DNA of 64,000 bases, taken from positions 1,488,001 to 1,552,000 of the forward strand of contig NZ_CP067112.1 of the NCBI RefSeq assembly GCF_016615815.1, read 5' to 3'. The notes beneath the pieces were generated by a model. The model searched no databases. It saw only the letters and a list, made by a program, of their open reading frames with translations, and was not told where the DNA came from. This document shows, one piece after another, positions 28,580 through 39,412 of the stretch. Within the stretch, counting starts at the first letter, position 1; each line of letters starts with the position of its first letter. The DNA is from Luteimonas sp. MC1572 (lineage in GTDB: Bacteria > Pseudomonadota > Gammaproteobacteria > Xanthomonadales > Xanthomonadaceae). Both the position numbers and the translations under genes were made by a program.

Positions 28580-29148
28580 ACAAGTTGCTGGCCATCGTCG
28601 GCCTGTGCCTGCTGCTGGTCTGCACGCCCGCGTTCGCGGCCCAGCCGCCCAAGGACTCCGTCTACGCCCTCCCGCTGCCGCTGGTGGACCAGGACGGACG
28701 CAGCTTCGACTGGCGCGAGCGGCGCGGGACCGTGCAACTGGTGTCGATGTTCTACACCTCGTGCCAGTACATCTGCCCGCTGATCGTCGACAGCGGCAAG
28801 GCCATCGAACGCCAGCTGTCAGCCACCGAGCGCGCACGCCTGGGCCTGCTGCTGATCAGCATGGACCCGGCGCGCGACACGCCCACTGCGCTCAGGAAAG
28901 TGGCCACGCAGCGTAAGCTCGACACCACGCGCTGGACGCTGGCCCGGCCGAGGCCACAGGACGTGCGCAGCATCGCCGGACTGCTCGGCATCCGCTACCG
29001 GCTGCTGGAAGACGGTGAGTTCAACCACACCAGTGCGCTGGTACTGCTGGATGCGGACGGGCGCATCATCGCCCGCACGGAGCGGATGGGCAGCCGCCCG
29101 GACGCCGATTTCATGGCGGCGGTCAAGCTCGCGCTTGCAACGGACTGA
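28576..29148 (+). CDS. SCO1/SenC-family copper chaperone
   Basis: 190-residue periplasmic thioredoxin-fold protein: signal peptide ending FAA near residue 22, copper motif TSCQYICP (CxxxC near residue 60) and the distal His ligand in FNHTSALV. SCO proteins deliver copper to oxidases; here the candidates are NirK just upstream and the cbb3 oxidase just downstream. Translation coupled to nirV by a 4-bp overlap. Confidence 0.92.
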   Translation: MNKLLAIVGLCLLLVCTPAFAAQPPKDSVYALPLPLVDQDGRSFDWRERRGTVQLVSMFYTSCQYICPLIVDSGKAIERQLSATERARLGLLLISMDPARDTPTALRKVATQRKLDTTRWTLARPRPQDVRSIAGLLGIRYRLLEDGEFNHTSALVLLDADGRIIARTERMGSRPDADFMAAVKLALATD

Positions 29149-29170
29149 CCTGTAGCGGGCCGGAGGTGGG

Positions 29171-29187
29171 CCCCCTCCAGGAGGGGG
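29171..29187. repeat. Short GC hairpin ahead of the cco promoter
   Basis: CCCCCTC (29171-29177) and GAGGGGG (29181-29187) with a 3-nt loop, 22 bp after the SCO stop. No T-tract follows, so it is at best a weak terminator between the nirK unit and cco. Confidence 0.4.
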
Positions 29188-29276
29188 TGCGTCTATAATG
29201 CGCGGTGCAACGCCGCCGCCTCGCGCCTGGCGGGCGCATGCGCAATGCCTCCGCCGCCGCCTCCGCGGGCCATGCA

Positions 29277-29318
29277 TTGATCGCGATCAATGTCGCGCCC
29301 CGACGGGCAGCCGAGAAT
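29277..29318 (+). promoter_or_regulatory. FNR-activated promoter of the cbb3 oxidase operon
   Basis: A perfect FNR/ANR box TTGAT-CGCG-ATCAA at 29277-29290. The class II rule (box centre 32 bp from the -10 centre) predicts a -10 at 29313-29318, where GAGAAT is found (4 of 6 matches). Predicted start 29325 leaves a 23-nt leader before ccoN. Confidence 0.88.
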
Positions 29319-29347
29319 ACACACCAAGCAACCAAGGTCACCGCACA

Positions 29348-30850
29348 ATGTCCTCGCCCCCCGCCATCGCTCTGGCCACGCCCGCCAGCGGCCAGGAAGC
29401 AGCCAGGTCCGGCTATTACAACGACAAGGTGGTGCGCCAGTTCACGGTCGCGACCGTCTTCTGGGGCATCGTCGGCATGGCCGTGGGCGTGTTCATCGCC
29501 GCGCAGCTGTACTGGCCGACGCTCGGCGAGGGCATCCCGTGGCTGAGCTACGGCCGCCTGCGCCCGCTGCACACCAATGGCGTGATCTTCGCGTTCGGCG
29601 TCTGCGCCCTGTTCGCCACCAGCCTGCACGTGGTGCAGCGCACCTGCCACGTCCGCCTCATCTCGGACAAGCTGGCATCGTTCGTGTTCTGGGGCTGGCA
29701 GCTGGTGCTGGTACTCGCCGTCATCACCCTGCCCCTGGGCATGACCCAGGGCAAGGAGTACGCCGAGCTCGAGTGGCCCATCGACTGGCTGCTCACCGTG
29801 GTCTGGGTGGCCTACGCGGTGCTTTTCTTCGGCACCATCGTCAAGCGCCGCGTGCAGCACATCTACGTCGCCAACTGGTTCTTCGGCGCGTACATCATCA
29901 CCATCGCCCTGCTCCACATCGTCAACAACATCGCCATCCCGTCGGGCCTGGGCAAGTCGTACCCGGTGTACAGCGGCGCGGTCGACGCGATGGTGCAGTG
30001 GTGGTACGGCCACAACGCGGTCGGCTTCCTGCTGACCACGGGCTTCCTCGGCATGATGTATTACTTCGTGCCCAAGCAGGCCGGGCGCCCGGTCTACTCC
30101 TACCGCCTGTCGATCGTCCACTTCTGGGCACTGATCGCGGTGTACATGTGGGCCGGCCCGCACCACCTTCACTACACCGCGCTGCCGGACTGGGTGCAGT
30201 CGGTGGGCATGGTGTTCTCGCTGGTGCTGCTGGCGCCCAGCTGGGGCGGCGCGATCAACGGCATCATGACCCTGTCGGGTGTCTGGTACAAACTGCGCAC
30301 GGACCCGATCCTGAAGTTCCTGATCGTCGCGCTGTCGTTCTACATGATCGCCACGTTCGAGGGGCCGATGATGTCGATCAAGACGGTCAACTCGCTGTCG
30401 CACTACACCGACTGGACGATCGGCCATGTGCACGCCGGCGCTCTGGGCTGGGTGGCCATGATCACCATCGGCTCCATCTACTCGCTGATGCCGCGCGTGC
30501 TGGGCCTGAAGGAGATGTACTCGATCAAGTGGATCGATACCCACTTCTGGCTGCACACCGTGGGCGTGGTGTTTTACATCGTCGCGATGTGGATCGCCGG
30601 CGTGATGCAGGGCCTGATGTGGCGCGCCACCAACGCCGACGGCACGCTGACCTACAGCTTCGTCGAGTCGCTCAACGCCACCTATCCCTACTACCTCGTT
30701 CGCCTCGGCGGCGGCGTGCTGGTGCTCGCCGGCATGCTGCTGATGGCGGTCAACACCTGGAAGACCTTCCAGATGGCGAAGGCCCCGGCCCCGCAGCCGG
30801 TGATGCCGCCCGACCCCGCCGACGCGCGCGCTTCCAGCCAGGTTGCCTGA
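29348..30850 (+). CDS. ccoN: Cytochrome cbb3 oxidase subunit I
   Basis: Catalytic haem-copper subunit of the high-affinity oxygen reductase. 500 residues with about 12 membrane helices after a short N-terminal extension ([23 protein letters not shown]). [33 protein letters not shown] and [15 protein letters not shown] (haem and CuB His) and [14 protein letters not shown] are CcoN signatures. The ATG at 29348 gives the family N terminus; an earlier in-frame start lies upstream of the mapped FNR promoter. ccoO follows after 1 bp. Confidence 0.95.
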   Translation: MSSPPAIALATPASGQEAARSGYYNDKVVRQFTVATVFWGIVGMAVGVFIAAQLYWPTLGEGIPWLSYGRLRPLHTNGVIFAFGVCALFATSLHVVQRTCHVRLISDKLASFVFWGWQLVLVLAVITLPLGMTQGKEYAELEWPIDWLLTVVWVAYAVLFFGTIVKRRVQHIYVANWFFGAYIITIALLHIVNNIAIPSGLGKSYPVYSGAVDAMVQWWYGHNAVGFLLTTGFLGMMYYFVPKQAGRPVYSYRLSIVHFWALIAVYMWAGPHHLHYTALPDWVQSVGMVFSLVLLAPSWGGAINGIMTLSGVWYKLRTDPILKFLIVALSFYMIATFEGPMMSIKTVNSLSHYTDWTIGHVHAGALGWVAMITIGSIYSLMPRVLGLKEMYSIKWIDTHFWLHTVGVVFYIVAMWIAGVMQGLMWRATNADGTLTYSFVESLNATYPYYLVRLGGGVLVLAGMLLMAVNTWKTFQMAKAPAPQPVMPPDPADARASSQVA

Positions 30851-30851
30851 C

Positions 30852-31496
30852 ATGAGTGAAAACAAGATTCCCCCGCCTCCGAACCCGCACGCGAAGATCG
30901 AGAGGAACGTCGGCCTGCTGATCGGGCTGGTCGCGATCGCCGTCTCGTTCGGTGGCCTGGCCGAGATCGTGCCGCTGATGTACCAGGCAGAAGCCATCGA
31001 GCCGTTGCCTGGCGTCGAACCCTATCCGGCGCTCGAGCTGGCCGGGCGCGACGTCTACGTCCGCGAGGGTTGCTACAACTGCCACTCGCAGATGGTCCGC
31101 ACCCTGCGCTTCGAGTCCGAGCGCTACGGCCACTACTCGCTCGCCGGCGAGTCGGTCTACGACCGCCCGTTCCAGTGGGGCTCCAAGCGCACCGGGCCGG
31201 ACCTGGCGCGCGTGGGCGGCCGCTATTCGGACGACTGGCACCGCGTCCACCTGATCGACCCGCGCGCGGTCGTGCCCGAGTCCAACATGCCGTCCTTCCC
31301 GTGGCTGGTGGATGCGGAGGTCAACGCCGAGGCGGTTGCACGCAACATGCGCAGCCTCAGGCGCCTGGGCGACCCCTACAGCGACGAGGACCTCGCCGGC
31401 GTGGCCGACGCGGTCGCCGGCAAGACCGAACTCGACGCGGTCGTGGCGTACCTGCAGGGGCTGGGCAAGCACGCACCCACGGGAGCGGCGCAATGA
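30852..31496 (+). CDS. ccoO: Cytochrome cbb3 oxidase subunit II (monohaem cytochrome c)
   Basis: 214 residues: cytosolic N terminus, one membrane anchor (about 18-42), periplasmic cytochrome c with CYNCH at 74-78 and the Met ligand in [11 protein letters not shown]. Transfers electrons from CcoP to CcoN. Overlaps ccoQ by 4 bp. Confidence 0.94.
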   Translation: MSENKIPPPPNPHAKIERNVGLLIGLVAIAVSFGGLAEIVPLMYQAEAIEPLPGVEPYPALELAGRDVYVREGCYNCHSQMVRTLRFESERYGHYSLAGESVYDRPFQWGSKRTGPDLARVGGRYSDDWHRVHLIDPRAVVPESNMPSFPWLVDAEVNAEAVARNMRSLRRLGDPYSDEDLAGVADAVAGKTELDAVVAYLQGLGKHAPTGAAQ

Positions 31497-31636
31497 TCGG
31501 CGGGTTGATCAGCCTCGCGCTGCTGCTGCTCTTCGTCGGCAGCTGGATCTGGATCTGGAGGCCTGCGTACAAGGCCGAGTTCGACGCGGCCGCCAGGCTG
31601 CCCCTTGAGGACGATTCCGAGGAGCCCGGGCAATGA
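31493..31636 (+). CDS. ccoQ: Cytochrome cbb3 oxidase small subunit
   Basis: 47 residues: a single membrane helix ([18 protein letters not shown]) followed by [20 protein letters not shown] and an acidic tail, the typical CcoQ/FixQ layout. CcoQ stabilises the CcoP-containing complex. Position between ccoO and ccoP, with 4-bp overlaps at both ends, supports the call. Confidence 0.92.
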   Translation: MIGGLISLALLLLFVGSWIWIWRPAYKAEFDAAARLPLEDDSEEPGQ

Positions 31637-32574
31637 CCACCGGTTGGAGCATTTACGTCATCGCGCTGGTGTTGCTCAACCTCGCGGGGTGCTGGGCGCT
31701 GCTGAGGTGGACGAGCCGCCGCCACCCGGGCGATCCCAAGCCCGAGGACACTGGCCATGTCTGGGACGGCGACATCACCGAGTACAACAAGCCGCTGCCG
31801 CGCTGGTGGATCATCGGCTTCTACCTGACGATCCTGTACGCGATCGCCTACCTGCTCTGGTATCCGGGCTTCGGCAACTTCAAGGGCTTCGGCAACTGGA
31901 GCTCGGCCATCGAGCACGACGCGGACAAGGCCACGCAGGACGCGGTGCTGGCTGAAACCTTCCGGCCCTACGACGGCCGTGCGATCTCCGAGCTTGCCGG
32001 CGACCCGCGCGCGGTCGAGCTGGGACGGGCGATCTTCGCCAACACCTGCGCCACCTGCCACGGCTCGTCCGCGCAGGGTGCGGTGGGTTACCCCAACCTC
32101 AGCGACGACATCTGGCATTGGGGCGCGTCGGAAGATCGCATCCTCGAGACCATCCTCGACGGCCGCCAGGGCGTGATGCCGGAATGGGGCACGGTGCTCA
32201 CCGGCATGGGCGGCAACAACGCCGTGCTCTCCGTCGCCACCTACGTCCGCGCACTGGCCGGCGACGTCCCGGCGAACGACTTCTTCGCCGCACAGGGCAA
32301 GGGCCTGTACGAGGGCGTCTGCGTCGCATGCCACGGCATCGACGGCAAGGGCAACCAGGACCTCGGCGCGCCCGACCTGACCGACGGCTACGCCATGTAC
32401 GGCAACTCGGTGGAGTCGATCATGGAGACCGTCAACAAGGGCCGCCACGGCGTCATGCCGGCGCATCGCGAACTGCTTGGCGAAACCCGCTCGCGACTGG
32501 TGGCCTCCTATGTATGGTCGCTGTCCAACCCCGAGGCCACGCCGAGCCAGGGCCAGCCACTGGGCGCGCAATGA
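31633..32574 (+). CDS. ccoP: Cytochrome cbb3 oxidase subunit III (dihaem cytochrome c)
   Basis: 313 residues: two N-terminal helices (about 5-25 and 58-78) with the CcoP motif EDTGHVWDGDITEYNKPLPRWW between them, then two cytochrome c domains with CATCH at 139-143 and CVACH at 230-234. Accepts electrons from soluble cytochromes or the bc1 complex. Four-base overlap with the next small gene. Confidence 0.95.
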   Translation: MTTGWSIYVIALVLLNLAGCWALLRWTSRRHPGDPKPEDTGHVWDGDITEYNKPLPRWWIIGFYLTILYAIAYLLWYPGFGNFKGFGNWSSAIEHDADKATQDAVLAETFRPYDGRAISELAGDPRAVELGRAIFANTCATCHGSSAQGAVGYPNLSDDIWHWGASEDRILETILDGRQGVMPEWGTVLTGMGGNNAVLSVATYVRALAGDVPANDFFAAQGKGLYEGVCVACHGIDGKGNQDLGAPDLTDGYAMYGNSVESIMETVNKGRHGVMPAHRELLGETRSRLVASYVWSLSNPEATPSQGQPLGAQ

Positions 32575-32866
32575 GCAACCTGCCCGGCCCCGGGTTCGAC
32601 CATCCGCCGCGCCCCATGGCGCAGCGGGTCGGCGCGATCCTGTGGCCGAGTTTCTTCGCCGCGGCCGTGGCGACGATGGTGTTTTCCGCCTTCGTCGACC
32701 CGCTCATGCTGCGTGACATCACATTCCCGGATGTCGAGATCAGTCGCAGCCTGGGCTATTCGATCGCGTTCTTCATGTTCTGGGTGGCCACCGCGGCGTC
32801 CAGCCTGTTCACGTGGATCCTGCTTCGCCCGGCCAGCCGGTTCAACAAGGCGCTCTCCCCAGACTG

Positions 32867-32867
<1 letters not shown>
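32571..32867 (+). CDS. Small two-helix membrane protein of the cco cluster
   Basis: 98 residues, starting MSNLPGPGFDHPPRPMAQ; two membrane helices at about 21-41 and 61-88 (ILWPSFFAAAVATMVFSAFV and the YSIAFFMFWVATAASSLFTWILL stretch). ATG overlaps the ccoP stop by 4 bp and its stop shares one base with the ccoG ATG (TGATG), so it is embedded in the operon and almost certainly translated. No cofactor-binding residues are evident. Possibly an assembly factor or extra small subunit; that is inference. Confidence 0.83.
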
Positions 32868-34419
<1,552 letters not shown>

Positions 34420-34423
<4 letters not shown>

Positions 34424-34926
34424 CTGAACAGCAGAAACGTCCCTTCTGGCGCGAGCCGATGATGTGGCTCGTGATCGGGCTGCCGCTGTTGTCGGTGGTC
34501 GCCGGCGTGATCCTGGTCGGGCTGGCGACCCGCGACGCCAGCGATTCGGTGGGCGACGTCGTCCAGCGCACCGCGCAGATCCAGGTCTCCGACCTGGGGC
34601 CTGACGCCCGCGCCCGCGAGCTCGGCCTGAGCGCCATCGTCCGCATCGACGAGGGCTACGTCGAAGTGCTGCCGGTGACCGGCAAGTTCGACCGCACGCA
34701 GCACCTTCGCGTGCTGCTGCGCCACCCGACCCTCGCCGCAGACGACATCGAACTGAGCGCGCTGCCGGGCGAGCACGGCTGGCGCACCGGGGCGGAAGTC
34801 GCGCTCGACCACGACTGGAAGCTCGAGGTGATGCCCGAAGGCAGGCCGTGGCGCCTCCAGGGACGCCTGCCCAAGGGCCAGCGCGCCGCCCACGTGAAGC
34901 CGGCCATCTCCGGCGAGCAGCCGTAA
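34420..34926 (+). CDS. fixH: FixH-family cbb3 assembly protein
   Basis: 168 residues: cytosolic tail MTEQQKRPFWREPMMW, one helix (about 14-37), then a periplasmic FixH domain. FixH/CcoH contacts CcoN and CcoP during assembly. Lies between ccoG and ccoI as in the standard ccoGHIS order; 4-bp overlap with ccoG. Confidence 0.88.
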
Positions 34927-34927
34927 C

Positions 34928-37345
34928 GTGAACGCGGGCGCGGTCGCCACGGCCGCCGCCGTGGGCGGCACGCCCGCCACCATCGCGGGCTGCTTCCACT
35001 GCGGCGAAGCGTTGCCGGCCGCGCCGGCCACCGCGCGCATCGATGGCGAACCGCGTCGCTTCTGCTGCGACGGCTGCGCCGCCGCCGCGCAGTGGATCCG
35101 CGACGCGAGCCTCGAGGACTACTACCGCCTCCGCACCGCGTCGGGCGGTCGTGCCGCGACCGATCTCGAGGCGCAGCTGGCCGCGTTCGACCGCGACGAT
35201 GTCCAGGCCGGACACGTGCGCGACATGGACGGCGGCCGCGAGATCACCGTACTCACCGACGGCATGCGCTGCGCCGCCTGCGCCTGGCTGGTCGACCGCG
35301 CGGTCGCGCGCGAGCCCGGCGTCCGCGAGGTCGTCGCCAACGCCGTGACCGGCCGCATCCGGATCGCCTGGGATCCGGCGCGCACCACGCTTTCCGGCCC
35401 GCTGCGGCGCCTGGCCGCGCTCGGCTACGTGCCCTACCTCGCCTCGGGCATCGCCCGTGAACGCGCGCGCCGCGCCGAGCGCAACCGCGACCTGCTGCGC
35501 ATGGGCATCGCCGGCCTGGCGTCGATGCAGGCGATGATGTTCGCCGAGGCGCTGTACCTGGACATCTACCAGCAGATGCCGGTGCCCACGCGCGATTTCC
35601 TGCGCTGGATCACCTTCATGGTGTCGACGCCGGTGGTGTTCTGGTGCGGCTGGCCGTTCATCGCCGGCATGCTGCGCGAGCTGCGCAACCGCCACCTCGG
35701 CATGGACACGCTGATCGCCAGCTCCACGCTGCTGGCGTATTTCGCCAGCGTGTTCGAGACGCTGCGCGGGGGCACGCACGTCTGGTACGACGCCGCGGTG
35801 ATGTTCGTGTTCCTGCTGCTGGGCGCGCGCATGCTGGAGCAGCGCGCGCGGCGCATCGCCGTGGCCCAGGTCGACACGCTCGCGCGTGCGCGCCCCGAGC
35901 TGGCGACGCGCGAACTGGCGGACGGCAGCCGCGAGGTGGTGCCGACTGCCGCCCTGCTGCCCGGCGACATTGCCTGCATCGCGGCTGGCGACACCGTGCC
36001 CGCTGACGGCACGCTGATCGATGCCGCCGCGCGGTTCGAAGAGGCGCTGCTGACCGGCGAAGTCCATCCGGTGCTGCATGCGCCGGGCGACACGATCTAC
36101 GCCGGCACCGTCTGCCGCGAAGCCCCGGCGCGCATTCGCGTCGAACAGGTGGGCGCCGGCACCCGGCTGTCGGAGCTGGAGTGGCTGGTGGAACGCGCGC
36201 AGTCGCATCGCCCGCGCGCGGCGCAACTGGCCGACGCGTTCTCCAGCCGCTTCGTGGCCGGCATCCTGGTGGCGGCGGTAGCGGTTTACATCGGCTGGCG
36301 GATCCACGATCCGTCGCGTGCGCTCGAGGTGACCATCGCCCTGCTGGTGATCAGCTGCCCCTGCGCACTCTCGCTGGCGGTGCCCACCGCGCTCGCCGTC
36401 GCCCACGGCACGCTGGCGAAGCTCGGCGTGCTGTCGACCGATGGCGAGGCGCTGGGCTCGCTCGCCGCGGCGACCGATATCGTCTTCGACAAGACCGGCA
36501 CCCTCGGCAGCGGCCGGCCCACGCTGGCGCGCGTGGAGGCCTTCGGCGGCCTCGATGTCGAAGACGCACTCGGCATCGCGACGGCGCTGGAGCGCGACAG
36601 CCTCCACCCGATTGCCCGCGCATTCGAAGGCCGGGACGCCGGCCTGGCCGTGGCTGCGGTGGAAGAACACGCGGGCCTGGGGATCGCCGGCACCGTCGAG
36701 GGGCGCGCCTGGCGGATGGGTCGCGCCGACTTTGCCGCCGGACGGGTCGACGACGGCGCGCTGTGGCTCGGTGACGGCGCGCAGGCTGCCGCCCGCTTCG
36801 CCCTCGAGGAGCCAGCGCGTGCCGATGCGGCGCCGGCGATCGCCGCGCTCCGTGACCTGGGCGTGGAAGTGCACCTGTCGAGCGGCGATGCCGCGACGAC
36901 GGTGATTGCGTTCGCCGACATGCTCGGCATCGACCATGCGGCTGCACGCCAATCACCCGAGGACAAGCTCGGCGGCGTGCGCGCGTTGCAGGCCAGAGGC
37001 AAGGTGGTGGCCATGGTCGGTGACGGCCTCAACGACGCACCGGTGCTGGCCGGAGCCGATGTCTCGATCGCGATCGGCAGCGGCGCCGCCCTCGCCCACC
37101 GCGCCGCCGGCCTGGTGCTCACCGCGCCCTCGCTGCTGCGCATTCCCGCCGCGATCGGCCTGGCGCGTCGCACGCGCGCCATCGTGCGCCAGAACCTGGC
37201 CTGGGCGCTGGGCTACAACCTCGTCGCCATTCCGCTCGCTGCGGCTGGCCTGGTCACGCCCTGGGTGGCGGCGCTGGGCATGGCGGTGTCGTCGCTCATC
37301 GTCACCCTCAATGCGTTGCGCCTGGCGCGGACACGCGCGCCATGA
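34928..37345 (+). CDS. ccoI: Cu(I)-exporting P1B ATPase for cbb3 maturation (CcoI/FixI)
   Basis: 805 residues, GTG start one base after fixH. N-terminal Cys-rich segment (GCFHCGEALP... RRFCCDGCAAAA, about 20-58), an HMA domain with MRCAACAW at about 113-120, membrane helices with SCPCALSLAVPTA, DKTGTLGSG and GDGLNDAPVL. The double N-terminal metal module and operon position identify the FixI/CcoI branch, which moves copper slowly to the periplasm for cbb3 rather than for detoxification. Overlaps ccoS by 4 bp. Confidence 0.94.
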   Translation: MNAGAVATAAAVGGTPATIAGCFHCGEALPAAPATARIDGEPRRFCCDGCAAAAQWIRDASLEDYYRLRTASGGRAATDLEAQLAAFDRDDVQAGHVRDMDGGREITVLTDGMRCAACAWLVDRAVAREPGVREVVANAVTGRIRIAWDPARTTLSGPLRRLAALGYVPYLASGIARERARRAERNRDLLRMGIAGLASMQAMMFAEALYLDIYQQMPVPTRDFLRWITFMVSTPVVFWCGWPFIAGMLRELRNRHLGMDTLIASSTLLAYFASVFETLRGGTHVWYDAAVMFVFLLLGARMLEQRARRIAVAQVDTLARARPELATRELADGSREVVPTAALLPGDIACIAAGDTVPADGTLIDAAARFEEALLTGEVHPVLHAPGDTIYAGTVCREAPARIRVEQVGAGTRLSELEWLVERAQSHRPRAAQLADAFSSRFVAGILVAAVAVYIGWRIHDPSRALEVTIALLVISCPCALSLAVPTALAVAHGTLAKLGVLSTDGEALGSLAAATDIVFDKTGTLGSGRPTLARVEAFGGLDVEDALGIATALERDSLHPIARAFEGRDAGLAVAAVEEHAGLGIAGTVEGRAWRMGRADFAAGRVDDGALWLGDGAQAAARFALEEPARADAAPAIAALRDLGVEVHLSSGDAATTVIAFADMLGIDHAAARQSPEDKLGGVRALQARGKVVAMVGDGLNDAPVLAGADVSIAIGSGAALAHRAAGLVLTAPSLLRIPAAIGLARRTRAIVRQNLAWALGYNLVAIPLAAAGLVTPWVAALGMAVSSLIVTLNALRLARTRAP

Positions 37346-37575
37346 ACGTCCTGCTGTTCCTCATCCCGGTGAGCCTGGTGCTGCTGCTGCTCGCGGTCTG
37401 GGCGTTCCGCTGGGCGGTGCGCAAGGGCCAGTTCGAGAACCTCGACGCGGCAGCGATCGATATCCTGCGCGACGACAGCAACGACCGGGCGCCGGGTGAG
37501 GATGCGCCACGCAACGCGCAGGCCGTGGACGGCGACAGCAACGGGCCACCTGGAGGCCCGGACCGTGCCGACTGA
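37342..37575 (+). CDS. ccoS: Cbb3 oxidase maturation protein CcoS
   Basis: 77 residues: one helix (MNVLLFLIPVSLVLLLLAVWAF), then the CcoS signature RKGQFENLDAAAIDILRDD and an acidic/Gly-rich tail. CcoS is needed for cofactor insertion into CcoN in Rhodobacter. Overlaps ccoI by 4 bp at its start and the SafE-like gene by 11 bp at its end. Confidence 0.92.
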   Translation: MNVLLFLIPVSLVLLLLAVWAFRWAVRKGQFENLDAAAIDILRDDSNDRAPGEDAPRNAQAVDGDSNGPPGGPDRAD

Positions 37576-38293
37576 CTGGCTGGCCATCGGCGCCGCGCTG
37601 CTCGCCGGCCTGCTGGGGGGCGTGCACTGCGCGGCCATGTGTGGCGGCATCGCCACCGGCTTTTCGGCGATGGGCGGCCGCAACGGCTGGTGGCCGGCGC
37701 TGCAGCCCAACCTCGGACGCGTCGGCGGCTATGTCGCGGCGGGTGCGATCGCCGGAGCACTCGGCGGCGGCATCCTGGCGGTGGCGCGCAGTCCGTGGAT
37801 CGCGTTCGGCGCGCGCATGCTGGTCGGCGTGGTGCTGGTGGTGGTCGCGCTGCGGCTGCTCGACCGCAAGGGTCGCCTCGGCTTCCTCGGACGCCCGGGG
37901 TCGGCGATCTGGCAGCGCCTGCGCGCGTTGCAGCGCCCGTTGCTGCCAGCCGACACCCTCGCCAAGCGCCTCGCACTTGGCGTGCTGTGGGGCTGGATGC
38001 CGTGCGGCTTGAGCACCACCGTGCTCGCCGCGGCCTGGCTGCAGGCCGATGCGCGCAACGGCGCCCTGACCATGGCCGCGTTCGGCCTGGGCACCTTGCC
38101 GCTGATGGTGTCGCTGACGTGGTCGGGCGCGCGCATCGGCCAGTACCTGCAGCGCGGCTCGTGGCGTCTGGGACTCGGCCTGGTGGTGCTCGCCGCCGGC
38201 GTGCTGACCATGGTTGCGCCATGGCTGATGCACATTCCGGCTCTGGCGGGGCCGCTGGCGGCGCTCGGCTGCCTGCCACCGCCGACGCGCTGA
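37565..38293 (+). CDS. SafE/TauE-type membrane protein of the cco cluster
   Basis: 242 residues, about six helices, starting LAGLLGGVHCAAMCGGIATGF with a conserved HCxxMCGG motif repeated in spirit by GWMPCGLSTTVL, a pattern of the SafE/urease-accessory-H-like branch often next to ccoS. Suggested to help metal supply to cbb3; unproven. The GTG at 37565 has GGAGG 8 bp upstream, making it a better start than an ATG at 37496 deep inside ccoS. Last gene of the operon. Confidence 0.87.
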   Translation: MPTDWLAIGAALLAGLLGGVHCAAMCGGIATGFSAMGGRNGWWPALQPNLGRVGGYVAAGAIAGALGGGILAVARSPWIAFGARMLVGVVLVVVALRLLDRKGRLGFLGRPGSAIWQRLRALQRPLLPADTLAKRLALGVLWGWMPCGLSTTVLAAAWLQADARNGALTMAAFGLGTLPLMVSLTWSGARIGQYLQRGSWRLGLGLVVLAAGVLTMVAPWLMHIPALAGPLAALGCLPPPTR

Positions 38294-38320
38294 GTGAGGT
38301 CGGCGCCCGACCCGCCGCAC

Positions 38321-39412
38321 TCAGGACGGGCGGTTCCCAGCACCCGCCGCGTACCAGCCCTTGCTGGAATTGACGATCCGCACCACGGTCAGCATCACCG
38401 GCACTTCCACCAGCACGCCGACCACGGTGGCCAGCGCCGCGCCCGAATGCACGCCGAACACCGCCACGGCCGTGGCGACGGACAGCTCGAAGAAGTTGCT
38501 GGCGCCGATCAGCGCCGAGGGGCCGGCGACGCAGTGCGCCACGCCCAGCCTGCGGTTGAGCCAGTACGCCAGGCCGCTGTTGAAATACACCTGGATCAGG
38601 ATCGGGACCGCGAGCATCGCGATGATCAGCGGCTGCTCGACGATCTGCCGTCCCTGGAAGGCGAACAGCAGCACCAGCATCAGCAGCAGTGCAGCCATCG
38701 ACACCGGGCCCAGCCGTTTCAGGGTGGACTGCAGTGCGACTTCGCCGCCGCGCCGCAGCAGCCAGCGGCGCAGGAGCCCGGCGATCACCACCGGCACCAC
38801 GATGTACAGCGCCACCGACAGCAGCAGCGTCGACCACGGCACGGTGATCGATGAAATGCCCAGCAGCAGCGCCACGATCGGCGCAAACGCGAACAGCATG
38901 ATCAGGTCGTTGAGCGCCACCTGCCCCAGGGTGAACTCCGGCTCGCCATCGCACAGGTTGCTCCAGACGAAGACCATCGCCGTACAGGGCGCGGCGGCGA
39001 GCAGGATCAGGCCGGCGACGTAGGAGTCCAGCTGCGCGGCCGGCAGGTACGGCGCAAAGACATGGCGGATGAAGACCCAAGCCAAGAGCGCCATCGAAAA
39101 CGGCTTGACCGCCCAGTTCACGAACAGGGTGACGCCCATGCCGCGCCAGTGCCTGCCGACCTCGCGCATCGCGCCGTAGTCGATCTTCAACAGCATCGGG
39201 ATGATCATCAGCCAGACCAGCACGGCGACCGGCAGGTTGACCCGGGCGATCTCCATCGCACCCAGCGCCGCGGATGCAGACGGGAACACGTAGCCCAGCC
39301 CGGTGCCCACCGCGATGCAGGCCAGCACCCACCAGGTCAGGTGGCGTTCGAACGGTCCCATGCGCTGCGCCAGGGATGAGCCCGGGACGACGCCTTCGCT
39401 GACGCTGCTCAT
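38321..39412 (-). CDS. acr3: Arsenite efflux transporter Acr3
   Basis: Exports As(III) across the inner membrane. 363 residues, ten helices; LAAAPCTAMVFVWSNLCDGEP carries the conserved Cys of the Acr3 pore, and NDLIMLFAFAPIV, FNSGLAYWLNRRLGVAHCVAGPSALIGASNFFELSVA are Acr3 signatures (not the 12-helix ArsB). Starts with a 4-bp overlap to arsR, so the two form one unit. Convergent with the cco operon, 27 bp between stops. Confidence 0.94.
   Translation of the reverse strand: MSSVSEGVVPGSSLAQRMGPFERHLTWWVLACIAVGTGLGYVFPSASAALGAMEIARVNLPVAVLVWLMIIPMLLKIDYGAMREVGRHWRGMGVTLFVNWAVKPFSMALLAWVFIRHVFAPYLPAAQLDSYVAGLILLAAAPCTAMVFVWSNLCDGEPEFTLGQVALNDLIMLFAFAPIVALLLGISSITVPWSTLLLSVALYIVVPVVIAGLLRRWLLRRGGEVALQSTLKRLGPVSMAALLLMLVLLFAFQGRQIVEQPLIIAMLAVPILIQVYFNSGLAYWLNRRLGVAHCVAGPSALIGASNFFELSVATAVAVFGVHSGAALATVVGVLVEVPVMLTVVRIVNSSKGWYAAGAGNRPS

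Noticed and set aside
29194..29199. Perfect TATAAT upstream of ccoN
   Set aside because: No -35 at proper distance and it lies upstream of the FNR box; the FNR-positioned GAGAAT explains the promoter better.
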